DNA of 64,000 nucleotides from Bacillota bacterium (GTDB lineage: Bacteria; Bacillota; Clostridia; Christensenellales; UBA1242): assembly GCA_009784375.1 (NCBI GenBank), contig WRBV01000002.1:124001-188000 (forward strand), written 5' to 3'. The translations under genes and the position numbers were made by a program. Positions 26,774-35,209 of this stretch are shown one piece after another; position 1 is the first letter of the stretch, and each line of letters starts with the position of its first letter. The notes below the pieces were generated by a model. It saw only the letters and a list, made by a program, of their open reading frames with translations. It did no database searches and was not told the origin of the DNA.

Positions 26774-27478
26774 ATGAAAAAAATCTATGCAATATCCGAT
26801 TTACATTTATCGTATCAGGTTGATAAGCCGATGGATCTTTTTGGTGGGCATTGGACAGGATATGAGGACAAGATATTGCAAAGTTGGAATTCAAAAGTTG
26901 GCATTGATGATATAGGAATTATTGCGGGTGATATAAGCTGGGCAATGAAGATGTCTGAGGCTGGGCAAGATTTTGAATATTTGAAAAAGCTGAATGGCAC
27001 GAAAATTATTATTCGAGGTAATCATGATTATTGGTGGGACAGTATTGGAAAGGTTCGAGCGGCGGTAGCACCAGACATAATTGCTTTGCAAAATGATGCG
27101 ATACGGTTTGATGGAATTGTGTTTGCGGGGACACGTGGATGGAAAGTTCCAGAACGTAGCAGAGAGCAAAATGCCGAGGACAAAAAAATCTTTGACAGAG
27201 AAGTAATTAGATTGGAACTTGCATTGCAAGACGCGACCAAGAAAATGAAAGATGGTGATAAGCTAATTGTTATCGTACACTATCCACCGTTTAATGCTAT
27301 GCGTGATGATTCGGCGTTTACCGAAATGTTGGAAAAGTACAAGGTTGATGTTTGTATTTACGGACATCTTCATGGAAAGGGTGGTCGCAAGGAATTAGAG
27401 ACGACCAAAAATGGAATAAGATATTTTTTAACAAGTTGTGATGTGCTTGGGTTCGAAGTTGCGGAGATTGAGCTATGA
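26774..27478 (+). CDS. Metallophosphoesterase
   Basis: The 234-residue calcineurin-like phosphoesterase has all the metal motifs in order: ISDLHLS (8-14), IIAGDISWAM (Asp about 56), IIIRGNHDYWW (about 81-91), VIVHYPPF and YGHLHGKG near 200. It resembles the YkuE/'serine-threonine phosphatase-like' bacterial group; the substrate is unknown. It overlaps maf by 4 nt (ATGA), so the two are translationally coupled. The dispersed palindromic motif lies just upstream. Confidence 0.9.
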   Translation: MKKIYAISDLHLSYQVDKPMDLFGGHWTGYEDKILQSWNSKVGIDDIGIIAGDISWAMKMSEAGQDFEYLKKLNGTKIIIRGNHDYWWDSIGKVRAAVAPDIIALQNDAIRFDGIVFAGTRGWKVPERSREQNAEDKKIFDREVIRLELALQDATKKMKDGDKLIVIVHYPPFNAMRDDSAFTEMLEKYKVDVCIYGHLHGKGGRKELETTKNGIRYFLTSCDVLGFEVAEIEL

Positions 27479-28119
27479 GCAATGATTTACAAAAGCGATT
27501 TGATGATGGTGAAATAATTGAATTTGACGAGCCAACAATAGTTCTTGCGAGTGCAAGTCCACGACGTGCAAGGCATCTGGAAGAAGAGGGTATAAAATTT
27601 GTAAAGATTTTGAGCTCGGTGGATGATGCCGATTTGAATTATGAACATCCGCATGAGGGAGTAAGTAAAAAGCAAGAGAAGGAATATGCAAAAAAGATGG
27701 CACTTGCCAAGCTTGAGCCTTTTATTGGTCGAATAAAAAATGGTGCGGTGATTGCCGCGGACACGACCGTATTATGTAAGGGGCGAATTTTGGAAAAGCC
27801 GCTTACAAAAGAAATGTGCCGCGAGCAACACGAGTTATTAAGCGGAAGGACCAACATCGTTTATACTTCGATTGCGATTTATTATAACGGTCGGACTTAT
27901 GTAAAAACGGTTGCGTATAAAACTAAAGTAAAAAAGATTCCTTCCGAGGTAATTGATGAAATTTGTGAGGACGAATTATCTTATGGTGCAGCAGGGTATC
28001 GAAGTGCTGGACCTATTGCTCCGTTTCTTGTGATTAAAAATGTTGCACGTGATGGAGTTGCTGGTCTTGATCCAAAGGTGGTTGTCAAAATGTTGCGTAA
28101 GCTAGGGTTTCAAATCTAA
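27475..28119 (+). CDS. maf: Maf-family nucleotide pyrophosphatase
   Basis: A 214-residue house-cleaning nucleotide pyrophosphatase with VLASASPRRARHLEE as the substrate-binding P-loop-like motif, AADTTVLCKGRILEKP with the catalytic acidic residue, LLSGRTNIVYTSIA and a late YGAAGYRSAGP. It hydrolyses non-canonical or modified nucleoside triphosphates (dTTP/UTP/pseudo-UTP in characterised members). About 20 polar residues precede the usual start. It follows the metallophosphoesterase with a 4 nt overlap and converges with the IlvD-like gene, whose stop overlaps. Confidence 0.9.
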   Translation: MSNDLQKRFDDGEIIEFDEPTIVLASASPRRARHLEEEGIKFVKILSSVDDADLNYEHPHEGVSKKQEKEYAKKMALAKLEPFIGRIKNGAVIAADTTVLCKGRILEKPLTKEMCREQHELLSGRTNIVYTSIAIYYNGRTYVKTVAYKTKVKKIPSEVIDEICEDELSYGAAGYRSAGPIAPFLVIKNVARDGVAGLDPKVVVKMLRKLGFQI

Positions 28120-29414
28120 TTAAAATAAGTCTCGAATTTTTGTGTAGTATTACGCTTTGCACGGGTTTTAATATCCTTTGCAAGAATGCTTGTGTTAAAA
28201 CGACTTTTTGCAAGGTTAATTTCAAGAACGTCGCCCGTTTGAATATTTGAAAATGCCTCATTTTCGTAAGTATTTGGTGTGCATTTTTGAACAACAAGGA
28301 CAGATGTTTGGTCGCATACTCCGTCTGTTGCGATGGCGATTTTATCAGACAGTCCAAGTTCGTGAATTGTGTGAACTATTGCAGAAACATTAATGTCAAC
28401 ACAGTTATGAAGAACAATGACACCGTCTTTTATAGAACCATTTCCGATAGCGCGGTCGGCTTCCTCAAGGGAAGAGTAGACTTTTGCCGTGCCTTGGAAA
28501 TGTGTTGGCAGGGAATCGGACATTTGAACATATCCACCATCATCACATGCAGATCCGCGAACCATAATGATTTTTGGCTCGGATGATTTTTTTGTTATCA
28601 TTGTAATGTAATCGTGGTCAAGTTTGATGTCGTTGGCGCGGGCAAGCTCGGCTGCAAGTTCGATTTGAGCAAAGTCGGCAAGATTTTTATCAAGACATAT
28701 GTTTACCGCATTATGGAATTTGTCTTTTGTGATTAACTTGCGGGGTAGTGTCATGTTCTTTGTGTTTTCGACAATTTTGATTCCAGTATTGTATGCGTTT
28801 TGGATTAAAAGCCCGCTGTCTCTTGAATAGGTCTCAAAAGTTTCGACTACGAAACCAAAGTTATGTATAAGTGAGATGAATGTCTTAAGGTTAGAAGCAT
28901 TATGTGAAGGATGTGTGGAGTGTTGGACGTCTGCCTGCTCTTCGTCAAATTCACGTTTTACAAGTTTTGCATTTGTATTTAAAGAAAGGTGATATGTACA
29001 ATGTCCAGGATATGCAACAAGAACAGGGCAGTTCACACGAAGACATCCAAGAAGAGCGCCAGTAATTGTAATATCACAATCGGATACAATGACAACTCCG
29101 TCAAGCATGTTTGTTTTTATAATTGCCTCGATATTTTTTGCGGTTAACTTCATAAATGAATTTGCATACTTTGCGGTCATTGGGTTAATTTTATTCAGAT
29201 AACCAAGATATGGCATGTTAAATACATGGACAGCACCATTAGCAGACTTTACGCCAGCAGATACGTTTTCTATGGTTCGAAGAGCTGAATTTTGTTCGCA
29301 TGCTACGATTATTCCGATGTTATGCACTTCACCAGACGTCATCATTTGACCTGTGGAGAAGATTTGATGTTTTTTAATTGATTTTGCAATCGGTGAAAGT
29401 GTTTTATAGTTCAT
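28116..29414 (-). CDS. Divergent IlvD/Edd (dihydroxy-acid dehydratase) family protein without the catalytic motifs
   Basis: This 432-residue protein aligns by eye with dihydroxy-acid dehydratase along its length. NIGIIVACEQNSAL sits where IlvD has its N-S-F/PCN region, then come GAVHVFNMPYLG (EFNTI), MLDGVVIVSDCDIT (NCDK), TLPRKLITKDKFHNAV, GTAKVYSSLEEADRAI and IATDGVCDQT (ITDGRFSGG). About 100 central residues are missing. Of the Fe-S/active-site motifs only the Cys in DCD is kept; the SCSGxFTAN segment reads PSHNASN and the catalytic FSGG is lost. It is probably not a dehydratase. The start is chosen because the -10 box ends 7 nt upstream. Confidence 0.7.
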   Translation of the reverse strand: MNYKTLSPIAKSIKKHQIFSTGQMMTSGEVHNIGIIVACEQNSALRTIENVSAGVKSANGAVHVFNMPYLGYLNKINPMTAKYANSFMKLTAKNIEAIIKTNMLDGVVIVSDCDITITGALLGCLRVNCPVLVAYPGHCTYHLSLNTNAKLVKREFDEEQADVQHSTHPSHNASNLKTFISLIHNFGFVVETFETYSRDSGLLIQNAYNTGIKIVENTKNMTLPRKLITKDKFHNAVNICLDKNLADFAQIELAAELARANDIKLDHDYITMITKKSSEPKIIMVRGSACDDGGYVQMSDSLPTHFQGTAKVYSSLEEADRAIGNGSIKDGVIVLHNCVDINVSAIVHTIHELGLSDKIAIATDGVCDQTSVLVVQKCTPNTYENEAFSNIQTGDVLEINLAKSRFNTSILAKDIKTRAKRNTTQKFETYFN

Positions 29415-29421
29415 AGATATT

Positions 29422-29450
29422 AGTATGCATTTTAATGCTTTGAATGTCAA
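29422..29450 (-). promoter_or_regulatory. Promoter for leaderless IlvD-like gene
   Basis: On the minus strand: TTGACA, a 17 nt spacer and CATACT, then 7 nt to the ATG at 29414. Confidence 0.75.
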
Positions 29451-29511
29451 ATCTTTTCACACTTTTTGACTGGGCAAAAAGTAATAATAAGTTTTAGTTT
29501 CTTTTCTAAAA

Positions 29512-29541
29512 GAAAAAAAGTCCAGTAAGATTACGGACTTT
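29512..29541 (-). terminator. Terminator of SRP RNA
   Basis: On the minus strand AAGTCC-GTAATCTTACT-GGACTTTTTTT directly after the RNA. Confidence 0.85.
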
Positions 29542-29547
29542 CTATTG

Positions 29548-29813
29548 GTGTTGACCCTTGCTTCGAAGTTGATAATCATTCAAAGTTTTTTATACACGAC
29601 TCCGTGGAAATTTATCTGTGGCACACGGCTCGGATGCTTAATGCTGCTTTGTTCCCAACCTGACATGATTCACAGCGTTGCCATTGCACAGGGTCCCCAC
29701 TTCAACATCGTATATAAAGACCTTGACTGACTATTTCCCCCCTTGGACAAGGTATTCAACCCGCCTTAGCGTGACGGTTACAAGGGACCGCTAGCCCCCC
29801 GTCTAGTCAACAG
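29548..29813 (-). ncRNA. ffs: Signal recognition particle RNA, long form with Alu domain
   Basis: The minus strand carries the conserved apical S-domain of SRP RNA: GTCAGGTTGGGAACAAAGCAGCA with GTGTGCCACAG opposite, and the asymmetric-loop strand GGGGACCCTGTGCAATGG. The 5' part has the Alu-domain-like GGGGGGCTAGCGGTCCCTTGTAACC. The ends GTTGAC (29811-29806) and GTCAAC (29555-29550) pair. The length of about 265 nt matches the Bacillus/Clostridium scRNA rather than the 110 nt 4.5S form. With Ffh it directs membrane proteins to the translocon. Its own promoter and terminator are present. Confidence 0.93.
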
Positions 29814-29816
29814 AAA

Positions 29817-29845
29817 ATTATAGCATAGAAAGAATATTTGGGCAA
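29817..29845 (-). promoter_or_regulatory. Promoter of SRP RNA
   Basis: Minus strand TTGCCC, a 17 nt spacer and TATAAT, ending about 6 nt before the inferred RNA 5' end. Confidence 0.75.
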
Positions 29846-29861
29846 GAGTTTTGGGGCGATA

Positions 29862-29890
29862 TTGACAAAATGGGTGATTTGTGGTAAGAT
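29862..29890 (+). promoter_or_regulatory. Sigma-A-type promoter
   Basis: TTGACA, a 17 nt spacer and TAAGAT, followed by a short leader with GGAGG before the ATG at 29915. Confidence 0.8.
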
Positions 29891-29914
29891 ATTTTAGAAT
29901 TTGGAGGTGGAAAT

Positions 29915-30424
29915 ATGGGAAAACTTGTAAGAGTGGCTGAAAAAATAGAAGAAATTAATGATGAATTTACTGACGTTTGTGATGTAATGGCTGAAAACTT
30001 TCCAAAAATGACAACGTTTATTGGCACAAGCATGGGTGTACTTTCGGCAGGTTGTGTGTACGAGACATTTACAGCAAATTCAAGCTTTATGTTTCCTGCT
30101 GTTCTTTCTGGTTATGCTGCAAAAAAGCTTTTAACCCCAATGATCCCGCGGACAAAAGAATGTATAAATGATAGAGTTAATGAAAATTTCGATAATGAAA
30201 TTGCATATGCTTGCGATATGAAATTACACGAGGTTCCAACAAGTGTTAGAGAATTGCATCATGACAAACAATTTGAGGATGACATAAATGCTGGTAATTT
30301 CGAAATTTCTCCAAATATGGAACGACATCTCGATAGAAAAATTACCTCCGAATTAAATAGCGCGTTTGATTTAAAGAAATTCGAGGTACAAAGACCAGTT
30401 GGAGGGAATGAAATTGCTTACTAG
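29915..30424 (+). CDS. Small membrane-associated protein of unknown function
   Basis: I do not recognise this 169-residue protein. It has a charged N-terminal helix (EKIEEINDEFTDVCDVMAENF), two weakly hydrophobic, glycine/alanine-rich segments (about 36-55 and 58-76) that may form a membrane hairpin, and a polar C-terminal half. GGAGG lies 6 nt upstream of the start. Its 3' end overlaps the next gene by 17 nt, so the two are a translationally coupled pair, and a terminator closes the pair. Confidence 0.65.
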   Translation: MGKLVRVAEKIEEINDEFTDVCDVMAENFPKMTTFIGTSMGVLSAGCVYETFTANSSFMFPAVLSGYAAKKLLTPMIPRTKECINDRVNENFDNEIAYACDMKLHEVPTSVRELHHDKQFEDDINAGNFEISPNMERHLDRKITSELNSAFDLKKFEVQRPVGGNEIAY

Positions 30425-30695
30425 AATCAAAGATGGATTAGTCGGTTATAAGAAAGGTTTGGATGAAGAAATCCATACTTTTGCCAACGAGAGACCAGAC
30501 ATGGCTTCTACCGTGACGATAGTCACAGGATTCGCTAGTGGCACATGTGCAATTTTTGCTCTTGCTGGCGCTGTAAGTGGAAACATTCCTTTGACGAGTG
30601 CCGCAATTATTGCAGGTGGTGCCTCGATGTACATGGGACTAAAGACTGGTAATGAATATATAAAAGCAACTGATGAATATGAAAAAGATGAATAA
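30408..30695 (+). CDS. Small two-helix membrane protein of unknown function
   Basis: The 95-residue protein has two hydrophobic segments (TIVTGFASGTCAIFALAGAV and a following AAIIAGGASMYMG) flanked by charged ends. The layout resembles its upstream neighbour, which also carries a Gly/Ala-rich hairpin after a charged helix. The pair may be partners or diverged duplicates. The start at 30408 lies inside the upstream gene, with GGAGG close by. Confidence 0.65.
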   Translation: MKLLTRIKDGLVGYKKGLDEEIHTFANERPDMASTVTIVTGFASGTCAIFALAGAVSGNIPLTSAAIIAGGASMYMGLKTGNEYIKATDEYEKDE

Positions 30696-30716
30696 GTCCA
30701 CTACGGACTTTTTTAA
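30693..30716 (+). terminator. Rho-independent terminator
   Basis: AAGTCC-ACTAC-GGACTTTTTT after the two-gene membrane operon. Confidence 0.85.
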
Positions 30717-30749
30717 AATAATTCTTACTAAACCTGCACATACCATAGG

Positions 30750-31925
30750 GTGAAAAAGTTTTTTGTTGCGACGTTCGCGTTAATGGTTGCGTTTAGTCTG
30801 GTGACTATTTTTGTTGTTGTGCCTGTGTATTTGAGTTCGACTTTGCCTGATAATGTTCGATTGACCGATAGTGAATTTGCGGGTACCAATCCAATTTATT
30901 TACCGCGGTCAAGGTTTGTTCAACAGGAAACTAACTCGGATTCTGCGGTTGGTGAAGATGCCGAGCGATATGTACAGTTAAAATTATTCGGATTTATTCC
31001 AGTAAAGCGTGTAAAAGTTGATTTATTACCTTTTGAGAATGTAATTGCGGGTGGGCAGTTGATTGGCTTTCAAGCCAAAGTTGACGGGATTATTGTAACC
31101 GCGGATTCACGCGAGCAAGGGCTTAAAAAAGGTGATATTATAATCGAGGTTAATGAAAAGCCTGTTGATTCACTTGCCGATTTGGAAGAGATACTAAAGA
31201 CAAAGGTTGGTAAGACCGTTATCTTGGTTAAATTATTGCGTGGTGGAAAATCTTTTGAATTGCCGCTAAAGGTCGAGGACGGCAGCATAGGGGTTTGGTT
31301 AAAGGACGAAACTGCGGGAATTGGAACTTTGACTTATGTGAATCCGCAAAATAATAATTTTGCATCACTTGGTCATAAATTAAATGACTTTGAAACGGCG
31401 ACAAGTGTTGATGTTCGCGGTGGGACTGTGCATAATACTTCTATTATCAACGTAGATAAAAGCGTCGGTAAAAAAGTCGGAAGTTATAAAAGTGTTTTGA
31501 ATAACTCGATTGAACATGGGACGAACAAGGGTGAGGGTGATATTTTAAGCAGTAATAGCTTCGGTGTGTTCGGATGTCTATATAACGAGAGTAAGTTTTT
31601 GACAGACGCGATTAATTATCCTGTTGCATCAAGATACAATGTAAAGCCAGGCAAGGCAAAGTTGAGATCAACGCTTGCATGTGGAACAACCGAAGAATTT
31701 GATATAGAAATTATTAAAACAAGGTTCCAGAAAAAGCCTTCGACCAAAAGTATGGTTATACGTGTTACAGATAAAAGATTGCTTGATGGAATGGGTGGGA
31801 TTATTCACGGTATGAGCGGAAGCCCGATTATCCAGAATGGAAAGATTGTGGGGGCGTTGACGCATGTGGTTTTGGGTGATTCGGCGAAAGGATACGGAAT
31901 TTATATTGATTTTATTATACCGTAA
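30750..31925 (+). CDS. spoIVB: SpoIVB-type sporulation serine protease
   Basis: The 391-residue protein has an N-terminal membrane anchor, a PDZ domain (about 90-165, with GDIIIEVNEKPVDSLADLEEIL) and a S55-family peptidase domain. The catalytic Ser is in GMSGSP (Ser358), and a His in SLGHKL (His209) fits the second catalytic position. HVVLGDSAKGYGIYIDFI near the end closely follows the SpoIVB pattern. In Bacillus SpoIVB is made in the forespore and signals to activate pro-sigma-K. The start is GTG. A CATACCATA box stands just before it, which could be a forespore-type -10. A frequent neighbour, spo0A, is not present. Confidence 0.9.
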   Translation: MKKFFVATFALMVAFSLVTIFVVVPVYLSSTLPDNVRLTDSEFAGTNPIYLPRSRFVQQETNSDSAVGEDAERYVQLKLFGFIPVKRVKVDLLPFENVIAGGQLIGFQAKVDGIIVTADSREQGLKKGDIIIEVNEKPVDSLADLEEILKTKVGKTVILVKLLRGGKSFELPLKVEDGSIGVWLKDETAGIGTLTYVNPQNNNFASLGHKLNDFETATSVDVRGGTVHNTSIINVDKSVGKKVGSYKSVLNNSIEHGTNKGEGDILSSNSFGVFGCLYNESKFLTDAINYPVASRYNVKPGKAKLRSTLACGTTEEFDIEIIKTRFQKKPSTKSMVIRVTDKRLLDGMGGIIHGMSGSPIIQNGKIVGALTHVVLGDSAKGYGIYIDFIIP

Positions 31926-31972
31926 ATTTATTTGTTATTTATTTATTTATTTGTTAACGAATTTTTCTGGTT

Positions 31973-32133
31973 ATGTCATCCTGAGCGAAGCCCGTAGGGC
32001 GTAGCCGAAGGATCTAGCAAACCCCAAGCGTAGCGAGTGGGTGAAGCGTAAAAAAAGATATATGTAGAGTAAGTTTGTATTTTTACGCTTCGCTAGATCC
32101 TTCGACTCCACTTCGTTTCGCTCAGGATGACAT
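31973..32133. repeat. Terminal-inverted-repeat element, copy 1
   Basis: The element is 161 bp and bounded by ATGTCATCCTGAGCGAA and its inverted copy TTCGCTCAGGATGACAT. Inner inverted arms contain AAGGATCTAGC/GCTAGATCCTT and AAGCGTAAAAA. There is no coding capacity. The right end abuts the last codon of the SpoIIM-like gene. Related copies lie at 34.2, 38.9, 41.4 and 45.7 kb, as in a MITE-like family. Confidence 0.75.
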
Positions 32134-32771
32134 TATGCAATATATACCATACGCCCAAGGATAAGGAAGTAGAGTAACCATTCAACAAAGGCAATGAGAA
32201 GTATGGATGCGGTGAGCCAAAAGAGTGGATGGCGAATTTCGCGGAAAGAACAACCACTTCGCCATCCGAATTTGCGGATTTGTGCGCAACGCTTCATTAT
32301 AAAGATACATGCAAGTGAGAACATGATGATAAGGATGATAAAGATTACAAGGTAAGCAAAGAAGAATATTGAACCGTGGACAAAACCAAAGCGGTCGACA
32401 ATCCAGAACAAGTTGACGACCATCCAGAATGCACGGAATCCGACATATGGGAACGTCAGCCAGAACGAAAATTTGCTTAGGTTAAACAGGAAGACAAGCG
32501 TTAATGCAAATGCAAGATCAAAAAATCGGGCAAGAACAAATGCGAATAATCCACGGTTTGGGGTTATGACATTCAGTACATTTGCATCAAGAAAGTTGCG
32601 CGTAATTTGAAAATGAGTAACAAGTGGGTTGAATAATGCGATAGAACCGATTATAATTCCCGCGATGATAAATATTCCCATAAGAAAGAGCAGGCTCTTG
32701 TTCTCGCGCCAGGTTGTTGCAATAGAATTACGCATGCCGAATGCAAAGCGGTTAAAGTATTTGCGTTTCAT
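32133..32771 (-). CDS. SpoIIM-like integral membrane protein
   Basis: The 212-residue protein has about five membrane helices. An N-terminal polar stretch RNSIATTWRENKSLLFL leads into FLMGIFIIAGIIIGSIAL, which matches the NRSLY-FLMGVIFGAI opening of SpoIIM; the length also agrees (214 in Bacillus). SpoIIM helps remodel septal peptidoglycan during engulfment. In Bacillus spoIIM lies near dacF, and here a DacF-type gene is divergent next door, which supports the call. Sequence conservation in the remaining helices is low, so a related DUF95-type membrane protein is possible. Confidence 0.5.
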   Translation of the reverse strand: MKRKYFNRFAFGMRNSIATTWRENKSLLFLMGIFIIAGIIIGSIALFNPLVTHFQITRNFLDANVLNVITPNRGLFAFVLARFFDLAFALTLVFLFNLSKFSFWLTFPYVGFRAFWMVVNLFWIVDRFGFVHGSIFFFAYLVIFIILIIMFSLACIFIMKRCAQIRKFGWRSGCSFREIRHPLFWLTASILLIAFVEWLLYFLILGRMVYIA

Positions 32772-32853
32772 GCTATATGTGTATGGGATTGGGCAGATAA
32801 AGATGACGAAAATTGTCGGAAAGAGAACATACGGACACGTCTTTCAGAATGAC

Positions 32854-32882
32854 GTATAAAAAATCGCGTTTGCAAAATACTA
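32854..32882 (+). promoter_or_regulatory. Possible forespore sigma (F/G) promoter
   Basis: GTATA (32854-32858), 14 nt, then CAAAATACTA (32873-32882) resembles the sigma-F pattern GYATA-N15/16-GGNNANAHTR. The ATG of the carboxypeptidase gene follows by 5-6 nt. Confidence 0.4.
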
Positions 32883-32887
32883 GTGGC

Positions 32888-34138
32888 ATGAAAAATGTAA
32901 AGAAATTATTATTTGGAGCAGTTGCGCTTGTCGCAAGTGGGACAATAGTGTTGTCTGGTGCGGCGTATACTGGTTGTGATTGTCCATGTGTTGACAAAGA
33001 AAAGACCGCGGTTTCAGGATACCTTTTAAATACAAAGGAAAAGAAAGAGGTCAAAGCGGAGGCTGGGCTTGATATAACATCAAAGTCGGCTTTCTTGTTA
33101 GAGGCAAATTCGGGAAGAGTCTTGTTTGCAAAGGATGCCGACAAGCAATTACCGATTGCAAGTATGGTAAAGATCACAACGCTTGCCGTGATTTACGACG
33201 CGTTGGAAGCAGGCGAGATTACTCTTGACCAGATGGTTATGGTGTCTCAAAATGCAAGTGGTATGGGCGGATCACAGGCGTTCCTTGATTTTGATAACGA
33301 GTACAGCGTAGATGATCTTATCAAATCCATTATAATTGCATCCGCAAATGATAGCTGTGTTGCACTTGCCGAATTAATAGCGGGAAGTGAAACCGAGTTT
33401 GTTGACCGAATGAATGCGTTGGCGGTGAAACTTGGAATGAATAATACGAATTATGTAAATGTCACAGGGTTGCCTGCGGTTGGTGCGTACAGCACGGCGT
33501 CTGATGTTGCAAAGGTGTATGCGTACATGATGAAGAGTCAATACTACGGTCGTCACGAGATGACATGGATGTATGATTTAACACACCCAAAGGATGGCAG
33601 AATTACAGGTCTTACAAATACCAACAGACACGCACGATTCTTTGATGGATGTACGGGCGGAAAGACAGGTTTTACATCGGAAGCGGGTCATTGCATTACG
33701 GTGGCTGCGACACGAGGTGCGTTAAAGCCAGTTGCGGTTATCATCGGGGCAAGCGATTCAAAAACACGATTTGCAGAAAGCGGCGATTTAATGAATTACG
33801 TGTTTGCAAATTATAAAAATGAATTGGTTGTAAGCAAGGACGATGTGTTGGCGGAAGTCAAAGTCAAGGGTGCGATGAGAGACACAGTTCAATTGTTTGC
33901 GAAGGATAATTTTTATGACCTTGTGAAAAAGGGCGAGAAAGGTAAGCCCGATGTAAAGATAGAGGTTGCAAAGACAATAAAGGCACCATTTACGGGTGAG
34001 CAAGGTCTTGGTAAGGCTATGATTACACGCGAGGGAAAGGTTGTCGCTGAGATTGATCTTGTGAGTCGGGTTGAGGTTAAAAAGATTGGGTACTGGGGTA
34101 GTGTGCAGAAGATTGTGGGGAAGTCAAAGATTGCGTAG
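32888..34138 (+). CDS. D-alanyl-D-alanine carboxypeptidase (PBP5/DacF family)
   Basis: The 416-residue penicillin-binding protein has a signal sequence, then the three active-site motifs of S11 peptidases: IASMVKIT (Ser92, Lys95), SAND (152-155) and GGKTGFTSEAGHC (Lys259-Gly261). A C-terminal beta domain and an amphipathic end follow. It trims the terminal D-Ala from peptidoglycan stem peptides. The SpoIIM-like neighbour and a sigma-F-like box suggest the sporulation form DacF, but the spoIIA operon that normally follows dacF is absent. The ATG at 32888 is chosen because it starts the signal peptide; an upstream in-frame ATG would add 25 polar residues. Confidence 0.9.
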   Translation: MKNVKKLLFGAVALVASGTIVLSGAAYTGCDCPCVDKEKTAVSGYLLNTKEKKEVKAEAGLDITSKSAFLLEANSGRVLFAKDADKQLPIASMVKITTLAVIYDALEAGEITLDQMVMVSQNASGMGGSQAFLDFDNEYSVDDLIKSIIIASANDSCVALAELIAGSETEFVDRMNALAVKLGMNNTNYVNVTGLPAVGAYSTASDVAKVYAYMMKSQYYGRHEMTWMYDLTHPKDGRITGLTNTNRHARFFDGCTGGKTGFTSEAGHCITVAATRGALKPVAVIIGASDSKTRFAESGDLMNYVFANYKNELVVSKDDVLAEVKVKGAMRDTVQLFAKDNFYDLVKKGEKGKPDVKIEVAKTIKAPFTGEQGLGKAMITREGKVVAEIDLVSRVEVKKIGYWGSVQKIVGKSKIA

Positions 34139-34155
34139 ATGAACACAGCTCCATA

Positions 34156-34299
34156 ATGTCATCCCGACCGAAGCGGAGGGATCCAGCGACCAACGGGAGC
34201 GTTTATTATAACCAAAATTTAAAAGTTACTTTTTAAGATATCGTTAAATATGAGCGACGCTTGCGCGTCTGGATCCCTCCGCTTCGGTCGGGATGACAT
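34156..34299. repeat. Terminal-inverted-repeat element, copy 2
   Basis: The 144 bp element has near-perfect arms: ATGTCATCCCGACCGAAGC with GGAGGGATCC, and their inverted copy ending GGGATGACAT. The core is AT-rich. It belongs to the same family as the element at 31973 but is diverged in the arm sequence (CCCGACC in place of CCTGAGC). Confidence 0.75.
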
Positions 34300-34354
34300 A
34301 GTTATGATGTGCTTGTGCTTCTAGAAAATTAGCGATGGACTGATTTTTTTATTG

Positions 34355-34644
34355 TTAACAGTTTAATAATTCGTCTTCAAGTTCTTGTAAACATTCTGGT
34401 GGTCATGGGCGCATGAATTCGCCTTCTCCAGTGTATATAGCAAATGGTTTTTCGTTATTATCGGCGGCTTGGAGTGCATTTGGTGGATGGATTCACTCGT
34501 ATGAACGACTGGTACAGTCATGCTGTTGTAGGTTGGTCTGTAATTATTTTTTCTTAGTAATACATATCTATGTTCATCGCGACCGTCAAGTCGGTTACCA
34601 AATTCGTCAAGGTTTCCACCAGCAAATTGTCTTAATTTATCCAT
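34355..34644 (-). pseudogene. Small unknown gene with frameshift and in-frame stop
   Basis: On the minus strand MDKLRQFAGGNLDEFGN opens at 34644 and reads well to VVHTSES. After this the plausible coding frame is another one (IHPPNALQAADNNEKP to YTGEGEFMRP), which meets TGA and then continues PPECLQELEDELLNC to TAA. The pieces read as one polar protein of about 95 residues broken by one indel and one stop. I do not recognise it. Sequencing error is an alternative. Confidence 0.45.
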
Positions 34645-34705
34645 ATCAAATTATACGGTGTATGTGGTTTTAACTGTCAAGATAATTTTAAATTGTGCAC
34701 AAAAA

Positions 34706-34731
34706 AATCAGCGTAATGCTGATTTTTGTTT
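34706..34731 (-). terminator. Terminator
   Basis: Minus strand AAATCAGC-ATTAC-GCTGATTTTTTT at the end of the gene at 34730. Confidence 0.8.
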
Positions 34732-35116
34732 AGAACTGTGTTCTATCGGGATTTATTTTGTCATGGGTGGATGTACTAGATTTTAGCGTTTCTCGGAACT
34801 TTTGTGGCGTAATATTTTTTAAGAATGGAGTTATTGCATGATATCTATTGCACATATCGTGGTGCAAGCCATAATACCTGCCGCTTGCTATTTTTGTTAT
34901 TTCTGAGGGTTCTGCTATTTCGTTGTTATATCTTATTAATTCTGCTACTTCCTCAATTAGGCTTTCGATTTGGTAGCATGCTTCTTCTTTGGAGATTAGT
35001 TCGCCATCTATAATTATCTCTCCACCTGTACGTGACGCTTCAAATGAAGCGTTAACATATGAACATAATTCACTATAATATCTTGAACAATCTTTCTCTA
35101 TATGTAGCAAAAACAT
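34730..35116 (-). CDS. Small protein of unknown function
   Basis: The 128-residue protein starts MFLLHIEKDCSRYYSELCSYV and has a central acidic helical part (KEEACYQIESLIEEVAELI) and a C-terminal HHDMCNRYHAITPFL stretch. No family is recognised. The ATG at 35116 is chosen over one five codons earlier because a canonical promoter ends 6 nt before it. A terminator follows, so it is a single-gene unit. Confidence 0.6.
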   Translation of the reverse strand: MFLLHIEKDCSRYYSELCSYVNASFEASRTGGEIIIDGELISKEEACYQIESLIEEVAELIRYNNEIAEPSEITKIASGRYYGLHHDMCNRYHAITPFLKNITPQKFRETLKSSTSTHDKINPDRTQF

Positions 35117-35122
35117 ATTGTC

Positions 35123-35151
35123 ATTATACACTATCTCATAGTAAATGTCAA
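35123..35151 (-). promoter_or_regulatory. Canonical promoter for a leaderless small gene
   Basis: Minus strand TTGACA, a 17 nt spacer and TATAAT, then 6 nt to the ATG at 35116. This is the best-matching example of the leaderless layout in the window. Confidence 0.85.
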
Positions 35152-35209
35152 GACTGGTATTTCACATCCCGTGCCCCAAAATCATATAAATTGGGATAAG
35201 GAGAATGTT

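Noticed and set aside
34355..34644. TGA read as tryptophan (alternative code)
   Set aside because: TGA ends many intact genes in the window (for example at 35683, 27478 and 57948), and Trp is encoded by TGG throughout.
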